Shown here: positions 52,417 through 61,242 of the stretch, in pieces
Layout of the letters: every line of letters begins with the position of its first letter
Numbering within the stretch: the first letter of the stretch is position 1
DNA from: Nocardioides sp. TRM66260-LWL
GTDB taxonomy: Bacteria > Actinomycetota > Actinomycetes > Propionibacteriales > Nocardioidaceae
NCBI RefSeq assembly: GCF_020075545.1
Contig: NZ_JAIQZK010000004.1
Location: forward strand, 186,001-250,000
Direction of reading: 5' to 3'
Length of the DNA stretch: 64,000 nucleotides
The notes under the pieces: generated by a model
What the model saw: the letters and a program-made list of their open reading frames with translations, nothing else
The model's database searches: none
Told to the model about the DNA's origin: nothing
Position numbers and translations under genes: made by a program

Positions 52417-52427
52417 AACGAGCGAGA

Positions 52428-52433
52428 ACAGTA
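52428..52433 (-). promoter_or_regulatory. candidate -10 of the tRNA-Thr promoter
   Basis: TACTGT on the minus strand preceded by TG (extended -10 type), 11 bases before the tRNA 5' end. Confidence 0.45.
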
Positions 52434-52522
52434 CACAACCGGTTCGGGATGGAGAAATCGGCGCCGTGGGCCTGGTCGGGGGGCTGTCGCGGGGCGGGGC
52501 GGGGGTCGCGGGCGCCCCCGTC

Positions 52523-52603
52523 GGTTTCCCCGGTCGACCGGGGAAACCGGTCATTGACGGGCGAAACTTCGCCCGTCATCGACCAGTTCTGCCCGTCATG
52601 ACC
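52523..52603. repeat. intergenic palindrome cluster, words GGTTTCCCCGG and GCCCGTCA
   Basis: A perfect 26-base palindrome (52523-52548, arms beginning GGTTTCCCCGG) is followed by an 11-base-arm inverted repeat TGACGGGCGAA/TTCGCCCGTCA (52555-52578) and a third copy of GCCCGTCATgACC (52591-52603). The design, two palindromes plus one extra half copy, mirrors 5187-5273 with a different word. It lies between the amidase stop and the tRNA promoter region; no gene is present. Confidence 0.85.
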
Positions 52604-52635
52604 CACGCTCGGGCCCCGCTCGCCGGCCCGGCCGG

Positions 52636-54042
52636 CTAGGCCCAGATCGCGGCGGGCGGCAGCGCCTCCTCGAGCTCGTAGGCGAGCTCGAGGAGCCGGG
52701 CCTCGCGGCCGCGGCCGGCCCCGAGCAGGACGCCCAGCGGGGCGCTGTCGGCATCCCGGCCGAGCGGCATCGAGAGGGACGGGTCGCCGGTGACGTTCGC
52801 GAGCGGCGTGAACGCCACCCAGGCGCGCAGCCGCTCGAGCTGGACGTCGGCGGGCAGGCCGCCGTCGAGGTGCCCGATGGCGGGCGTGCGGTGGCCCAGG
52901 GTCGGGGTGAGCAGCACGTCGAACCGCTCGAAGAAGGCGGCCGAGACCCGCTCGGCCGAGCGCAGCCGCCGGATCGCGCCGGGCAGGCGGTGCAGGTGCC
53001 GCTGGGCGTGGGCGGCGAGGCCGCGGGTGAGCTCGTCGGTGCGCTCGGGCCGCCAGGTGGGCCCGAACGTCAGGCGACCACCGCGGACGATGCCGAGCGC
53101 GAGCAGGCCCCAGTGCAGCAGGAAGTCGTCGGCGAACCCCGCCGGGACCAGCGCCGCGACGTCGTCGAGCCGCTCGACGGAGTGGCCCAGCTCCTCGAGC
53201 CGGGAGGCGACGGCGAGCACCGCGTCGGCCGCCTCGGCCGAGGCCTCGCCCTCCGGCCCGGCGGTGGCGACGGCGATCCGCAGACGGGCCCGCCCCGGGC
53301 GGGTGATGTCGTCGACCGGACGCAGATCGAGTGGCCGGTAGACCTTCTCGGCCTCGCGCAGGAACGCGGCGGTGTCGCGGACGGTGCGGGTCAGGACGCC
53401 GTCGCTGACGATGCGGACCGGCAGGCGCCGCGTCAGCCGGTCGCCGGCGAGCCGACCGCGGCTCGGCTTGAGGCCCACGAGGCCGTTGACGGCCGCCGGG
53501 ATGCGGATCGAGCCGCCGCCGTCGTTGCCGTGGGCGATCGGGACGGCTCCCGCCGCGACCAGCGCGCCGGAGCCGGCCGAGCTGGCGCCCGCGGTGCGCT
53601 CGAGGTCCCACGGCGAGCGCACCGGGCCGAGCCGCGGGTGCTCGGCGGAGGCGGAGAACCCGAACTCGGAGAGCTGCGAGGTGCCGATCGGGACGACGCC
53701 GGTGGCCAGCAGCATGCGGGCGAGGTCGCCGTCCGCGCGAGCCGGCCGGGCGCGGAAGGCGTCGCTGCCGTGCTGGGCCGGCAGCCCCGCGACCTCCACG
53801 TTGTCCTTGACCACGGTCGGGACGCCGGCGAACCAGCCCGGACGCGGCGCGGCGGCCTCGGCCCGGGCGGCGCCGTAGGTGCGCAGCGCCAGGGCGCCCA
53901 GGCGCTCGGCGACCGCCTCGGTGCGGGCGATCGCGGCCTCGACCACCTCCGGCACCGACACCTCGCCGGCGTGCAGTGCGGCGACCAGGCCGACGGCGTC
54001 GAGGGTGCCCAGGGCGTCGTCGCGGAAGGCGTGCAGGCGCAT
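52636..54042 (-). CDS. amidase (amidase-signature family)
   Basis: A 468-residue amidase with the Ser-cisSer-Lys triad: lysine in PTVVKDNVEV (about 80), cis-serine in AGASSAGSGALV and nucleophile region GNDGGGSIRIPAAV. It hydrolyses an amide of unknown identity; GatA is unlikely, since gatC/gatB are absent nearby and the sequence is divergent. ATG at 54042 with TAGGTT six bases upstream, leaderless. Confidence 0.87.
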   Translation of the reverse strand: MRLHAFRDDALGTLDAVGLVAALHAGEVSVPEVVEAAIARTEAVAERLGALALRTYGAARAEAAAPRPGWFAGVPTVVKDNVEVAGLPAQHGSDAFRARPARADGDLARMLLATGVVPIGTSQLSEFGFSASAEHPRLGPVRSPWDLERTAGASSAGSGALVAAGAVPIAHGNDGGGSIRIPAAVNGLVGLKPSRGRLAGDRLTRRLPVRIVSDGVLTRTVRDTAAFLREAEKVYRPLDLRPVDDITRPGRARLRIAVATAGPEGEASAEAADAVLAVASRLEELGHSVERLDDVAALVPAGFADDFLLHWGLLALGIVRGGRLTFGPTWRPERTDELTRGLAAHAQRHLHRLPGAIRRLRSAERVSAAFFERFDVLLTPTLGHRTPAIGHLDGGLPADVQLERLRAWVAFTPLANVTGDPSLSMPLGRDADSAPLGVLLGAGRGREARLLELAYELEEALPPAAIWA

Positions 54043-54048
54043 GCGGGC

Positions 54049-54054
54049 AACCTA
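54049..54054 (-). promoter_or_regulatory. -10 element of a leaderless promoter (amidase)
   Basis: TAGGTT on the minus strand, six bases before the ATG at 54042. Confidence 0.6.
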
Positions 54055-54118
54055 CGCGCGCGGGGCGGCGTCCGGGGGCGTGTCCCGCGGCGGAGCCGGG
54101 GCCCGCGTCAGAGCAGGG

Positions 54119-54835
54119 TCAGAGCCGGGTGAACAGCAGCCAGGCCAGCGCCGGCATCAGCAGGCTGGTGAGCAGCGCCGTCAGGCCCATGCCGAGCCCG
54201 GCGAACGCGCCCTCGACCTCGTCCTCGTGCAGCACCCGGGCGGTGCCGATGCCGTGGGAGACCGAGCCGATCGCCAGGCCCCGGGCGCGCCGGTCGCGCA
54301 CCCGCAGCAGGGTCAGCAGCGCGGGGCCCGCGATGGCGCCGAGGATGCCGACGAGGATCGTCAGCGCCGCCGAGAGGGCGGGGATGCCGCCGAGCGACTC
54401 CGACAGCGCGAGCGAGACCGGCGTCGTCGTCGCCTTCGGCGCCATCGTGCGCTGCAGCACGTCCGACCCGCCGAGCGCCCGCACCAGCAGGACGCCGGAG
54501 GTCACCGAGACCGCGGCGCCGACCGCGACGATGCCGAGCATCGGCATGACGAAGCCGCGCAGCCGGTGCGCCTGCCGGTGCAGCGGCACCGCGAGGGCGA
54601 CCGTCGCCGGCCCGAGCCAGAAGCTGAGCAGCGAGACCCGGTCGAGGTAGGCGCGGTAGTCGACGTCGAGCAGCGCGGTGACGGGCGCGACCACCAGCAC
54701 CGCGACCACCACCGGCTGCGCCAGCGGATGGCCGCCGGTGGCGTCGCGCAGCCGGCACCCGAGCAGGTAGCCGACGAGGGTGAGGAGCACCATCGGCACC
54801 GGCGAGGTGCGCGCCCAGTCCAGCAGGTCGCTCAT
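54119..54835 (-). CDS. lrgB: LrgB/CidB-family membrane protein
   Basis: A 238-residue integral membrane protein with about six helices. Family motifs: LGPATVALAVPLHRQ, the TTPVSLALSESLGGIPALSA stretch and the GSVSHGIGTAR stretch. LrgB/PlgG-type proteins act with LrgA in cell lysis control or in transport of small metabolites such as pyruvate or glycolate. ATG overlaps the LrgA stop (ATGA). Confidence 0.9.
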   Translation of the reverse strand: MSDLLDWARTSPVPMVLLTLVGYLLGCRLRDATGGHPLAQPVVVAVLVVAPVTALLDVDYRAYLDRVSLLSFWLGPATVALAVPLHRQAHRLRGFVMPMLGIVAVGAAVSVTSGVLLVRALGGSDVLQRTMAPKATTTPVSLALSESLGGIPALSAALTILVGILGAIAGPALLTLLRVRDRRARGLAIGSVSHGIGTARVLHEDEVEGAFAGLGMGLTALLTSLLMPALAWLLFTRL

Positions 54836-55248
54836 GCGCCCTCCCCCGCGGCCGGGCCGACCGGTCCCGCGGCCTCGACCCGCGCGCGGTCGAACAGGGC
54901 CGCCAGCAGGGCGACGACGGCCAGGCCCAGCGCCCAGGAGCCGACCAGGGCCACCGACACCGGCAGCGCGTCGGCCCGCAGCGTGCCGAGGTAGGCGACG
55001 ATCCCGACGGCGGGCGGGACGAAGAGCAGCTGCATGTGCCGCAGCAGGACGTCCGCCGCCCGCAGGGTGCCGCCGGCGAGCCCGGGATCGCCGCTCGCGC
55101 CCGCCGTGATGTCGACCCGCCGCACCTGGAGCCAGGTGAAGAGCAGCAGCATGCCTATCACCGGCCCGGGGACGGTGACGCCGGTGGCCGCGACGATCGC
55201 CTCCCCGACGAGCTGGCAGGTCAGCAGGACGGCGATTCCCCGGAGCAC
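54832..55248 (-). CDS. lrgA: LrgA/CidA-family holin-like protein
   Basis: A 138-residue protein with four hydrophobic helices and the family signature VTVPGPVIGMLLLF near residue 25 and LLFVPPAVGIVAY near residue 75. A Gly/Ala/Asp insertion sits in the first long loop. Partner of the overlapping lrgB. GTG at 55248; GACACT upstream may be a leaderless -10. Confidence 0.88.
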   Translation of the reverse strand: MLRGIAVLLTCQLVGEAIVAATGVTVPGPVIGMLLLFTWLQVRRVDITAGASGDPGLAGGTLRAADVLLRHMQLLFVPPAVGIVAYLGTLRADALPVSVALVGSWALGLAVVALLAALFDRARVEAAGPVGPAAGEGA

Positions 55249-55260
55249 CGGGGAAGTGTC

Positions 55261-55500
55261 TCAGGCGCCGGCGTCCGCCGGCGTCACGCGGGCGCCGCCG
55301 AGGAGCGCGTAGGCGGGGAAGGCCAGCAGGATCAGCGTCGCGACGATCCCCAGCCGCCGCGCCCAGACGAGTCGCGCGTCCCGCGAGCCGTCCTGCAACG
55401 CGCGGCGCGGCTGGAGCCAGACGATCGGGCCGAGCAGCGGCACGAGGAGCGACAGCAGGCCGAGTCGGAGCATCGAGGCCGCATGCGCGTCGTCGGTCAC
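55261..55500 (-). CDS. small membrane protein of unknown function
   Basis: 79 residues with two helices (LGLLSLLVPLLGPIVWL and LGIVATLILLAFPAYALLG) joined by a basic loop. The GTG at 55500 has TACGAT six bases upstream, a clear leaderless promoter. No domain recognised. It ends 12 bases before lrgA and may be cotranscribed with lrgAB. Confidence 0.65.
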   Translation of the reverse strand: MTDDAHAASMLRLGLLSLLVPLLGPIVWLQPRRALQDGSRDARLVWARRLGIVATLILLAFPAYALLGGARVTPADAGA

Positions 55501-55506
55501 CGTGTG

Positions 55507-55512
55507 ATCGTA
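55507..55512 (-). promoter_or_regulatory. -10 element of a leaderless promoter (small membrane protein)
   Basis: TACGAT on the minus strand, six bases before the GTG at 55500. Confidence 0.6.
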
Positions 55513-55542
55513 GGACGCCGGCTGCTCGCGCGGAGCGGGATC

Positions 55543-55564
55543 GACCGGCCCGGGCCGGCCGGTC
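55543..55564 (-). terminator. pirin gene terminator
   Basis: GACCGGCC and GGCCGGTC form a perfect 8-base stem with a CGGGCC loop, directly after the pirin stop at 55566. Confidence 0.6.
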
Positions 55565-55565
55565 G

Positions 55566-56555
55566 TCAGCGTCGCTCGCGCAGCCGGACGTGCGGCAGCT
55601 CGGGCGCCGGGATGCGCTCCTGCTCGCCCGCGACGACGCCGAACCGGCCGTCGGCGGCGTGCCCGCCGGCGACCTGCTGCTGCCAGTCGTCCCGCGCGGC
55701 CGCGACCTCCTCGTGCGAGCGGCCGACGAAGTTCCACCACATGACGATCGACTCCTCGAACGGCGGTCCGCCGAGGAGCAGCAGTCGCACCGGCTCGGCG
55801 CCCGCGCGCAGCGTCACCGAGGAGCGCCCGGGGGCGAGGTGACCGAGCTCGTGGCGCTCCAGCGGCGCGCCCTCGACGAGCAGCGCGTCGGCGGGGGCGC
55901 CGAGGTCGACCAGGACCCCGTGCTCGAAGGCCGGGTCGACGTCGAGCCGCAGCTCGGCCCCGGCGTCGAGCAGCACCTCCGCGCCCAGCAGCGGCGTGTG
56001 CGTGACGACCGGCGAGCGGCTGCCGGCGAGCTCGCCGAGGAAGACCCGCAGCTCGTGGCCCTCGCCGCGCACGGCAGCCGGCGCGAAGTGCTCGAAGGCG
56101 GGCGCGACGTCGCGGGCGTCGGCGGGCAGGGCGACCCACAGCTGCGCGCCGTGGAGCACCGCGGTGCCCGGCGTGGAGTTCTCGGAGTGGCTGATGCCGC
56201 GGCCCGCCGTCATCAGGTTCAGCTCGCCGGGACGCACGAGCGCGCGGTGGCCGGCGCTGTCGCGGTGCTCCACCTCGCCGGTGAACAGCCAGCTGACGGT
56301 CTGGAGCCCGATGTGCGGGTGCGGCGCGACGACCATGCCCCCGGACGTCGCGACGTCGTCGGGCCCGTAGTGGTCGACGAAGCACCAGGCGCCGATCAGC
56401 GAGCGCGAGCGCTGCGGGAGCGTGCGCCGCACCCGCATCGCCCGCGGACCGCCGAGCGGCACGTCGCGCGGCGTCATGACCTCCAGGGGCGCGGCCGCCG
56501 ACCCCGGCTCGGCGGTGCAGAGGACCTCGTCGGGATCGGCGTGCAGGTTGCTCAC
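55566..56555 (-). CDS. pirin family protein
   Basis: A 329-residue bicupin. Metal ligands of the N-terminal cupin are seen in APHPHIGLQTVSWLF, EHRDSAGH, and the ISHSE motif with the fourth residue (GRGISHSENS). The C-terminal cupin ends in FVGRSHEEVAAARDDW, typical of pirins. Many pirins oxidise quercetin-like flavonols or act in redox sensing; which applies here is unknown. GTG at 56555. Confidence 0.9.
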   Translation of the reverse strand: MSNLHADPDEVLCTAEPGSAAAPLEVMTPRDVPLGGPRAMRVRRTLPQRSRSLIGAWCFVDHYGPDDVATSGGMVVAPHPHIGLQTVSWLFTGEVEHRDSAGHRALVRPGELNLMTAGRGISHSENSTPGTAVLHGAQLWVALPADARDVAPAFEHFAPAAVRGEGHELRVFLGELAGSRSPVVTHTPLLGAEVLLDAGAELRLDVDPAFEHGVLVDLGAPADALLVEGAPLERHELGHLAPGRSSVTLRAGAEPVRLLLLGGPPFEESIVMWWNFVGRSHEEVAAARDDWQQQVAGGHAADGRFGVVAGEQERIPAPELPHVRLRERR

Positions 56556-56594
56556 GGCGTCGAGTCTGGCACTGCCGGCCGGGTCAGCGAGCGG

Positions 56595-58988
56595 TCACGA
56601 CAGCACGACCGGGTCGACCGGACGCTGCTCGCGCTCGTCGTCGCCGGTGTGCGCGTGGTACGCCCCGGCGTCGGAGGGCACCGGACCGGTGGTCGTCGAG
56701 CGCTCCAGCCGCACGATGATCGACTTGAACGCCGGCTGGTTGGAGCCCTCGGCCTTGTGGTTGAGCGCGATCAGCGGGTTGGTCTCCGGGTAGTACGCCG
56801 CCGCACAGCCCCGCGGCTGCTCGTAGGAGACGACGCGGAAGGCCGGCGCGAACCGGGTGGAGCCGTCGGGCCACTCGCTGATCAGGTCGACCAGGTCGCC
56901 TTCGGCGAGGCCCCGCGCGGCGATGTCGTCGGGGTGGAGGAAGACGACGCGACGCCCGCCCTTGATGCCGCGGTAGCGGTCGTCCAGGCCGTAGATCGTG
57001 GTGTTGAACTGGTCGTGCGAGCGCATCGTCTGCAGCAGCAGCCGGCCCTCGGGCACGTCGAGCACGGCCAGCGGGGTGCGGGTGAAGACGGCCTTGCCGA
57101 CCTCGGTCGGGAAGCTGCGGGAGTCGCGCGGCGGGTGCGGCAGCACGAAGCCGCCGGGCTGCTCGACGAGCTCGTCGTAGCCCTCGCAGCCCGGGGCCAC
57201 CCGGGCGATCCGCCGACGGATCTCGGTGTAGTCCGAGCGCAGGGCGTCCCACGGGAGCGCGCCGACGGCGCCGTCGCGTCCGGCCAGCGTCGCCTCCGCC
57301 ATCGAGCAGACGATGTCGACCTCCGAGCGCAGGTGCTCGGACGCCGGGGCGAGCGGGCCCTTCGAGGCGTGGACGGCCGACATGGAGTCCTCGACGGTGA
57401 CCCGCTGCGGACGTCCGCCGGTGAGGTCCTTCTCGCTGCGGCCGAGCGCCGGCAGGATCAGCGCCTCCTCGCCGTGCACCACGTGCGAGCGGTTGAGCTT
57501 GGTCGAGACGTGCACCGTGAGCGCGGCCTTCGAGAGCGCCTCCTCGGTGACGGCGGTGTCGGACATCGCCGAGACGAAGTTGCCGCCCATGCCGAAGAAG
57601 ACCTTCGCCTCGCCGTCGAGGAGCGCCTGGACGGCGGCGACGGCGTCCAGGCCGTGCTCGCGCGGCGGCTCGAAGCCGAACTCGGCCTGCAGGTTGTCGA
57701 GGAACTGCGTCGGCGGCTTCTCCCAGATGCCCATGGTGCGGTCGCCTTGGACGTTGGAGTGGCCGCGCACCGGGCACAGGCCGGCGCCGGGCTTGCCGAT
57801 GTTGCCCTGCAGGAACGCGAGGTTGGCGAGCTCCTTGACCGTGGCGACGCCGTTGTGGTGCTGGGTGATGCCCATCGCCCAGCACAGGACGGTGGCCGAG
57901 GACGCCTGGAACATCCGGGCGGCCTCCTCGATCTGCGTGCGCTCGAGGCCGGTGGAGCGCAGCACGGCGTCCCAGTCGAGCGCGCGGACGCCCTCGGCCC
58001 ACTCCTCGAAGCCGGTGGTGTGCTGCTCGATGAAGGCGTGGTCGACGGCGTCCCACTCCAGGAGGAGCGCGCCGATGGCCTGGAAGAGCGCGAGGTCGCC
58101 GTTGATGCGCACGGGGAGGTGCAGGTCGGCGATGCCGGTGCCGTTGCCGATGACGCCTCGGGGCTTCTGCGGGTTCTTGAACCGGACGAGGCCGGCCTCG
58201 CGCAGCGGGTTGATCGCGATGATCTTCGCGCCGGCGCGCTTGGCCTTCTCCAGCGCCGAGAGCATGCGCGGGTGGTTGGTGCCGGGGTTCTGCCCGGCGA
58301 CCACGATGAGCTCGGCGGTCTCGACGTCGTGCAGGCTCACCGAGCCCTTGCCGATGCCGATGACCTCGGCCAGGCCCACCGACGTGGACTCGTGGCACAT
58401 GTTCGAGCAGTCGGGCAGGTTGTTGGTGCCGTAGGCGCGCACGAACAGCTGGTAGGCGAAGGCGGCCTCGTTCGAGACCTTGCCGGAGGTGTAGAAGATC
58501 GCCTCGTCGGGGTCGACGGCGTTCAGGTGCCGGCCGATCGTCGCGAACGCGTCGTCCCACGAGATCGGGGCGTAGTGGGTGGCGCCCGGGCGCAGCACCA
58601 TCGGCTGCGTGATGCGGCCCTGCTGGCCCAGCCAGTAGTCGCTGCGCTGGCGCAGCTCGGCGATCGGGTGGGCGGCGAAGAACTCCGGGCCGATGCGGCG
58701 GGTCGTGCCCTCCTCGGCCACCGCCTTCGCGCCGTTCTCGCAGAACTCCGCGGTGTGGCGGTGCTTCGGGTCGGGGTCGGGCCAGGCGCAGCCCTGGCAG
58801 TCGAAGCCCTCGACCTGGTTGAGCCGCAGCAGCGTCTGCGCGGTGCGGGTGGGGCCCATCTGCTCCAGCGAGTGCTTCATCGCGACCGCCACGGCCGTGA
58901 CGCCGGCCGCCGCGTGCGCGGTGCCGCCGACCTCCACCTTCGACTCGTCGATGTCGTCGACCGGGGGCTTGCGTCGCAGGAGTGCCAT
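56595..58988 (-). CDS. FdhF/YdeP-family molybdopterin oxidoreductase
   Basis: A 797-residue enzyme. The N-terminus carries CQGCAWPDPDPKHRHTAEFC in place of the standard 4Fe-4S motif of formate dehydrogenases, characteristic of the YdeP/FdhF-like group. Further motifs: FYTSGKVSNEAAFAYQL, NNLPDCSNMCHES, GQNPGTNHPRML, and the C-terminal molybdopterin-dinucleotide domain (TMRSHDQFNTTIYGLDDRYRG). No fdhD or electron-transfer partner is adjacent. Substrate unknown; family members are often named formate dehydrogenase without proof. ATG at 58988 rather than earlier codons, by homology. Confidence 0.87.
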   Translation of the reverse strand: MALLRRKPPVDDIDESKVEVGGTAHAAAGVTAVAVAMKHSLEQMGPTRTAQTLLRLNQVEGFDCQGCAWPDPDPKHRHTAEFCENGAKAVAEEGTTRRIGPEFFAAHPIAELRQRSDYWLGQQGRITQPMVLRPGATHYAPISWDDAFATIGRHLNAVDPDEAIFYTSGKVSNEAAFAYQLFVRAYGTNNLPDCSNMCHESTSVGLAEVIGIGKGSVSLHDVETAELIVVAGQNPGTNHPRMLSALEKAKRAGAKIIAINPLREAGLVRFKNPQKPRGVIGNGTGIADLHLPVRINGDLALFQAIGALLLEWDAVDHAFIEQHTTGFEEWAEGVRALDWDAVLRSTGLERTQIEEAARMFQASSATVLCWAMGITQHHNGVATVKELANLAFLQGNIGKPGAGLCPVRGHSNVQGDRTMGIWEKPPTQFLDNLQAEFGFEPPREHGLDAVAAVQALLDGEAKVFFGMGGNFVSAMSDTAVTEEALSKAALTVHVSTKLNRSHVVHGEEALILPALGRSEKDLTGGRPQRVTVEDSMSAVHASKGPLAPASEHLRSEVDIVCSMAEATLAGRDGAVGALPWDALRSDYTEIRRRIARVAPGCEGYDELVEQPGGFVLPHPPRDSRSFPTEVGKAVFTRTPLAVLDVPEGRLLLQTMRSHDQFNTTIYGLDDRYRGIKGGRRVVFLHPDDIAARGLAEGDLVDLISEWPDGSTRFAPAFRVVSYEQPRGCAAAYYPETNPLIALNHKAEGSNQPAFKSIIVRLERSTTTGPVPSDAGAYHAHTGDDEREQRPVDPVVLS

Positions 58989-59122
58989 GCCACCCATCCT
59001 CACCCCGGCGTCCCAGCAGCCCCACCACCCCCCGGGGGGTCCGCGCCGACCCTGGTGGGCACCGCGCCGGCTCCGCTAGGTTGCCGGGCACCCGTCCGGC
59101 CCCCACGCCCCGAGGAGCGCCC

Positions 59123-59974
59123 GTGTCCGACTACCCGCCGCCCCCGCCGCCCCCGCCCGGCGGCACGCCGCCCCCGCCTCCCCCACCACCGCCGTCCGGC
59201 CCGTACGGCACGCCCCCGCCTCCCCCGCCGCCCCCGCCCGGCGGGTACGGGGGCGGAGCCGGCGGGTACGGGATGCCGCCCGCCCCGCCGTCCGGTCCCT
59301 ACGGAGCGCCGGGGCCCTACGGTCCGGTCGGCGGCAGCGGCTGGGACCTCGGCACGGCCTTCTCCTTCGGCTGGAGCCGGTTCCGGGCCAACGCCGGCGC
59401 AGCCGTGATCGCGACGCTGATCACGCTCGTCGTCGTCGGCGCCTTCAGCGGCGTCGGCGCGGGCCTCACGTTCGCCGGCGGCGACTCGGCGTTCCTCGCG
59501 TTCGTGCTGCGCGCCGTGCAGTCGGGCCTCAGCGGCCTCGCGCTGACGGTGCTCGTCGGCCTCTTCGCCCAGGCGGCGCTGCCGACCACCGAGGGCCAGC
59601 CGTTCACCCTCGACCGGTTCCTCGACCTCGGCCGTCTCGGGCCGCTGGCGGTGGCCGGCGCGATCGTCGGCGCAGCGTCCTTCGTCGGGACGCTGCTGTG
59701 CGTCATCCCCGGCGTGATCGCCACGTACCTGCTCAGCTACGCGGCGTACTTCGTCGTCGACCAGGGCCTCGAGCCGGTGGCCGCGGCGAAGGCGAGCGTC
59801 GACCTGTGCCGCCGCAACCTCGGGACGACGATCGTGTGGGCGATCCTCGGCGGCATCGCCGCCGGCGTCGGCGTGTGCGCCTGCGGCGTCGGCCTGCTCG
59901 TCACCGTGCCGATCGTGCTGTTCGGCACGGCCTACACCTACCGCACGCTGACCGGACGCCCGGTCGCGATCTGA
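59123..59974 (+). CDS. proline-rich multi-pass membrane protein
   Basis: A 283-residue protein from the GTG at 59123 after GAGGAG. The first 75 residues contain three runs of eight or nine prolines with GGT, SGPYGT and GGYGGG spacers. The remainder has about five hydrophobic segments with FSFGWSRFRANAGAAVIATL, and a domain resembling DUF975/glycerophosphodiester-phosphodiesterase membrane domains. Polyproline runs would need EF-P for translation. TAGGTT at 59077-59082 may be the -10. Function unknown. Confidence 0.75.
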   Translation: MSDYPPPPPPPPGGTPPPPPPPPPSGPYGTPPPPPPPPPGGYGGGAGGYGMPPAPPSGPYGAPGPYGPVGGSGWDLGTAFSFGWSRFRANAGAAVIATLITLVVVGAFSGVGAGLTFAGGDSAFLAFVLRAVQSGLSGLALTVLVGLFAQAALPTTEGQPFTLDRFLDLGRLGPLAVAGAIVGAASFVGTLLCVIPGVIATYLLSYAAYFVVDQGLEPVAAAKASVDLCRRNLGTTIVWAILGGIAAGVGVCACGVGLLVTVPIVLFGTAYTYRTLTGRPVAI

Positions 59975-59995
59975 GGTCGTCCGCGACGCACGCCA

Positions 59996-60043
59996 CGACG
60001 GCCCCGCCGCTCCCGTCACCTGACGGTCGCGGCGGGGCCGTCG
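59996..60043 (+). terminator. terminator of the proline-rich gene
   Basis: Arms 59996-60010 and 60029-60043 pair perfectly over 15 bases, with an inner 6-base stem CCGTCA/TGACGG. Confidence 0.85.
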
Positions 60044-60075
60044 GTCGTTCACCCGGCTCCGGGATCCTGCGCGGC

Positions 60076-61212
60076 GTGCGCATCGCCCAGCTGGCCAACT
60101 TCGTCGGACCCGCCTCCGGGGGCATGAGGACCGCGGTCGCCGCCCTCGGCCGCGGCTACGTCGAGGCCGGGGCCGAGCGACTGCTGGTCATCCCGGGCGC
60201 CGTCGACCGCACCTACGACACCGAGGACGGCACCGTGGTCGAGGTGCGCGCCCCGCGCGTCGGCGGCGGCTACCGGCTCATCGTCGAGCCCTGGCGCGTG
60301 ATCGACGTGCTCGAGCGGTTCGGTCCGACCTCGCTCGAGCTCAGCGACAAGCTCACCCTGCTGCCCGTGACCCGCTGGGCGCGCCGGCAGGGCGTCGCGA
60401 GCGTGCTGATCTCCCACGAGCGGCTCGACGACATGGTCGCGATGCGCACCGGCGCCGTCCCGGGCACGGGGCTCGACGTCGGCACCCGCGCCTCCATCGG
60501 CCTGCTCAACCGGGTGCTGGTGCGCGCCTTCGACAGCATCGTCGTCACCTCGCGCTACGCCGAGCAGGAGTTCCGCTCGGTGGCCGACGCCGTGGGCTGT
60601 CCGATCCGCCGGGTGCCCCTGGGCGTCGACCTGGAGACCTTCGTCCCCCGGGCCGAGGGCCTGGCGCCGGATCCGGACGGCGTGCTGCGGCTCGCTCTGG
60701 CCGGCCGGCTCTCCCGGGAGAAGTCGCCGCACCTCGCGGTCGCGACGGCGGTGGAGCTGCACCGCCGCGGGCGGGCGGTGCGCCTGGACGTCTACGGCGA
60801 GGGCCCGCACCGCGACGAGCTCGAGGAGCTCGCCTCCGGTGCCCCGGTGACGTTCCACGGCTACCTCGACTCGCGCGCCGAGCTGGCCGCGCGGCTGGCG
60901 GCGGCCGACGTCGCCCTCTCGGTGTGCCCCGGCGAGACCTTCGGCCTCGCGGTGCTGGAGGCGCTCGCCAGCGGGACGCCGGTCGTCACCGCCGACCGCG
61001 GCGGGGCACGGGAGCTGGTCGACCACGCGTCCGGCGCCTGGGGCAGCCCCGACGCGGCGTCGCTGGCCGACGCCGTCGAACGGCTCGCGGGCCGTCCGCA
61101 GGCGGCGCTGCGCGCCGGCGCCCGGGCCCGGGCCGAGCGGTTCCCGTGGACGCACGCCGTCGACCGGCTGCTCGCCGTGCACGAGGAGACGCGACGCCTG
61201 GCCGTCGCCTAG
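60076..61212 (+). CDS. GT4-family glycosyltransferase
   Basis: A 378-residue GT-B enzyme. The N-terminal domain has a glycine-rich acceptor loop (NFVGPASGGMRTAV); the C-terminal domain starts at LRLALAGRLSREKSPHLAV and carries the E-x7-E nucleotide-sugar motif in CPGETFGLAVLEALASGTPVV. Probably a GDP-mannose or UDP-sugar retaining transferase acting on lipid or wall glycans; the convergent neighbour is a mannosyltransferase. GTG at 60076, with GATCCT seven bases upstream. Confidence 0.85.
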   Translation: MRIAQLANFVGPASGGMRTAVAALGRGYVEAGAERLLVIPGAVDRTYDTEDGTVVEVRAPRVGGGYRLIVEPWRVIDVLERFGPTSLELSDKLTLLPVTRWARRQGVASVLISHERLDDMVAMRTGAVPGTGLDVGTRASIGLLNRVLVRAFDSIVVTSRYAEQEFRSVADAVGCPIRRVPLGVDLETFVPRAEGLAPDPDGVLRLALAGRLSREKSPHLAVATAVELHRRGRAVRLDVYGEGPHRDELEELASGAPVTFHGYLDSRAELAARLAAADVALSVCPGETFGLAVLEALASGTPVVTADRGGARELVDHASGAWGSPDAASLADAVERLAGRPQAALRAGARARAERFPWTHAVDRLLAVHEETRRLAVA

Positions 61213-61242
61213 CGGCGACAGTCCGGGCGGGCGGGGCCGGGC

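Noticed and set aside
52636..54042. GatA subunit of the tRNA amidotransferase
   Set aside because: Only the amidase-signature core is shared; no gatB or gatC is adjacent and the gene looks transcribed alone.
59120..59260. CRISPR-like short tandem repeats
   Set aside because: These are proline codons of one reading frame without spacers; no cas genes are present.
55590..59408. A 1272-codon open frame on the plus strand opposite the pirin and molybdenum oxidoreductase genes
   Set aside because: It is a by-product of high G+C third positions: composition is Arg/Gly/Ala/Val-rich with no domain, while the minus strand has clear families.
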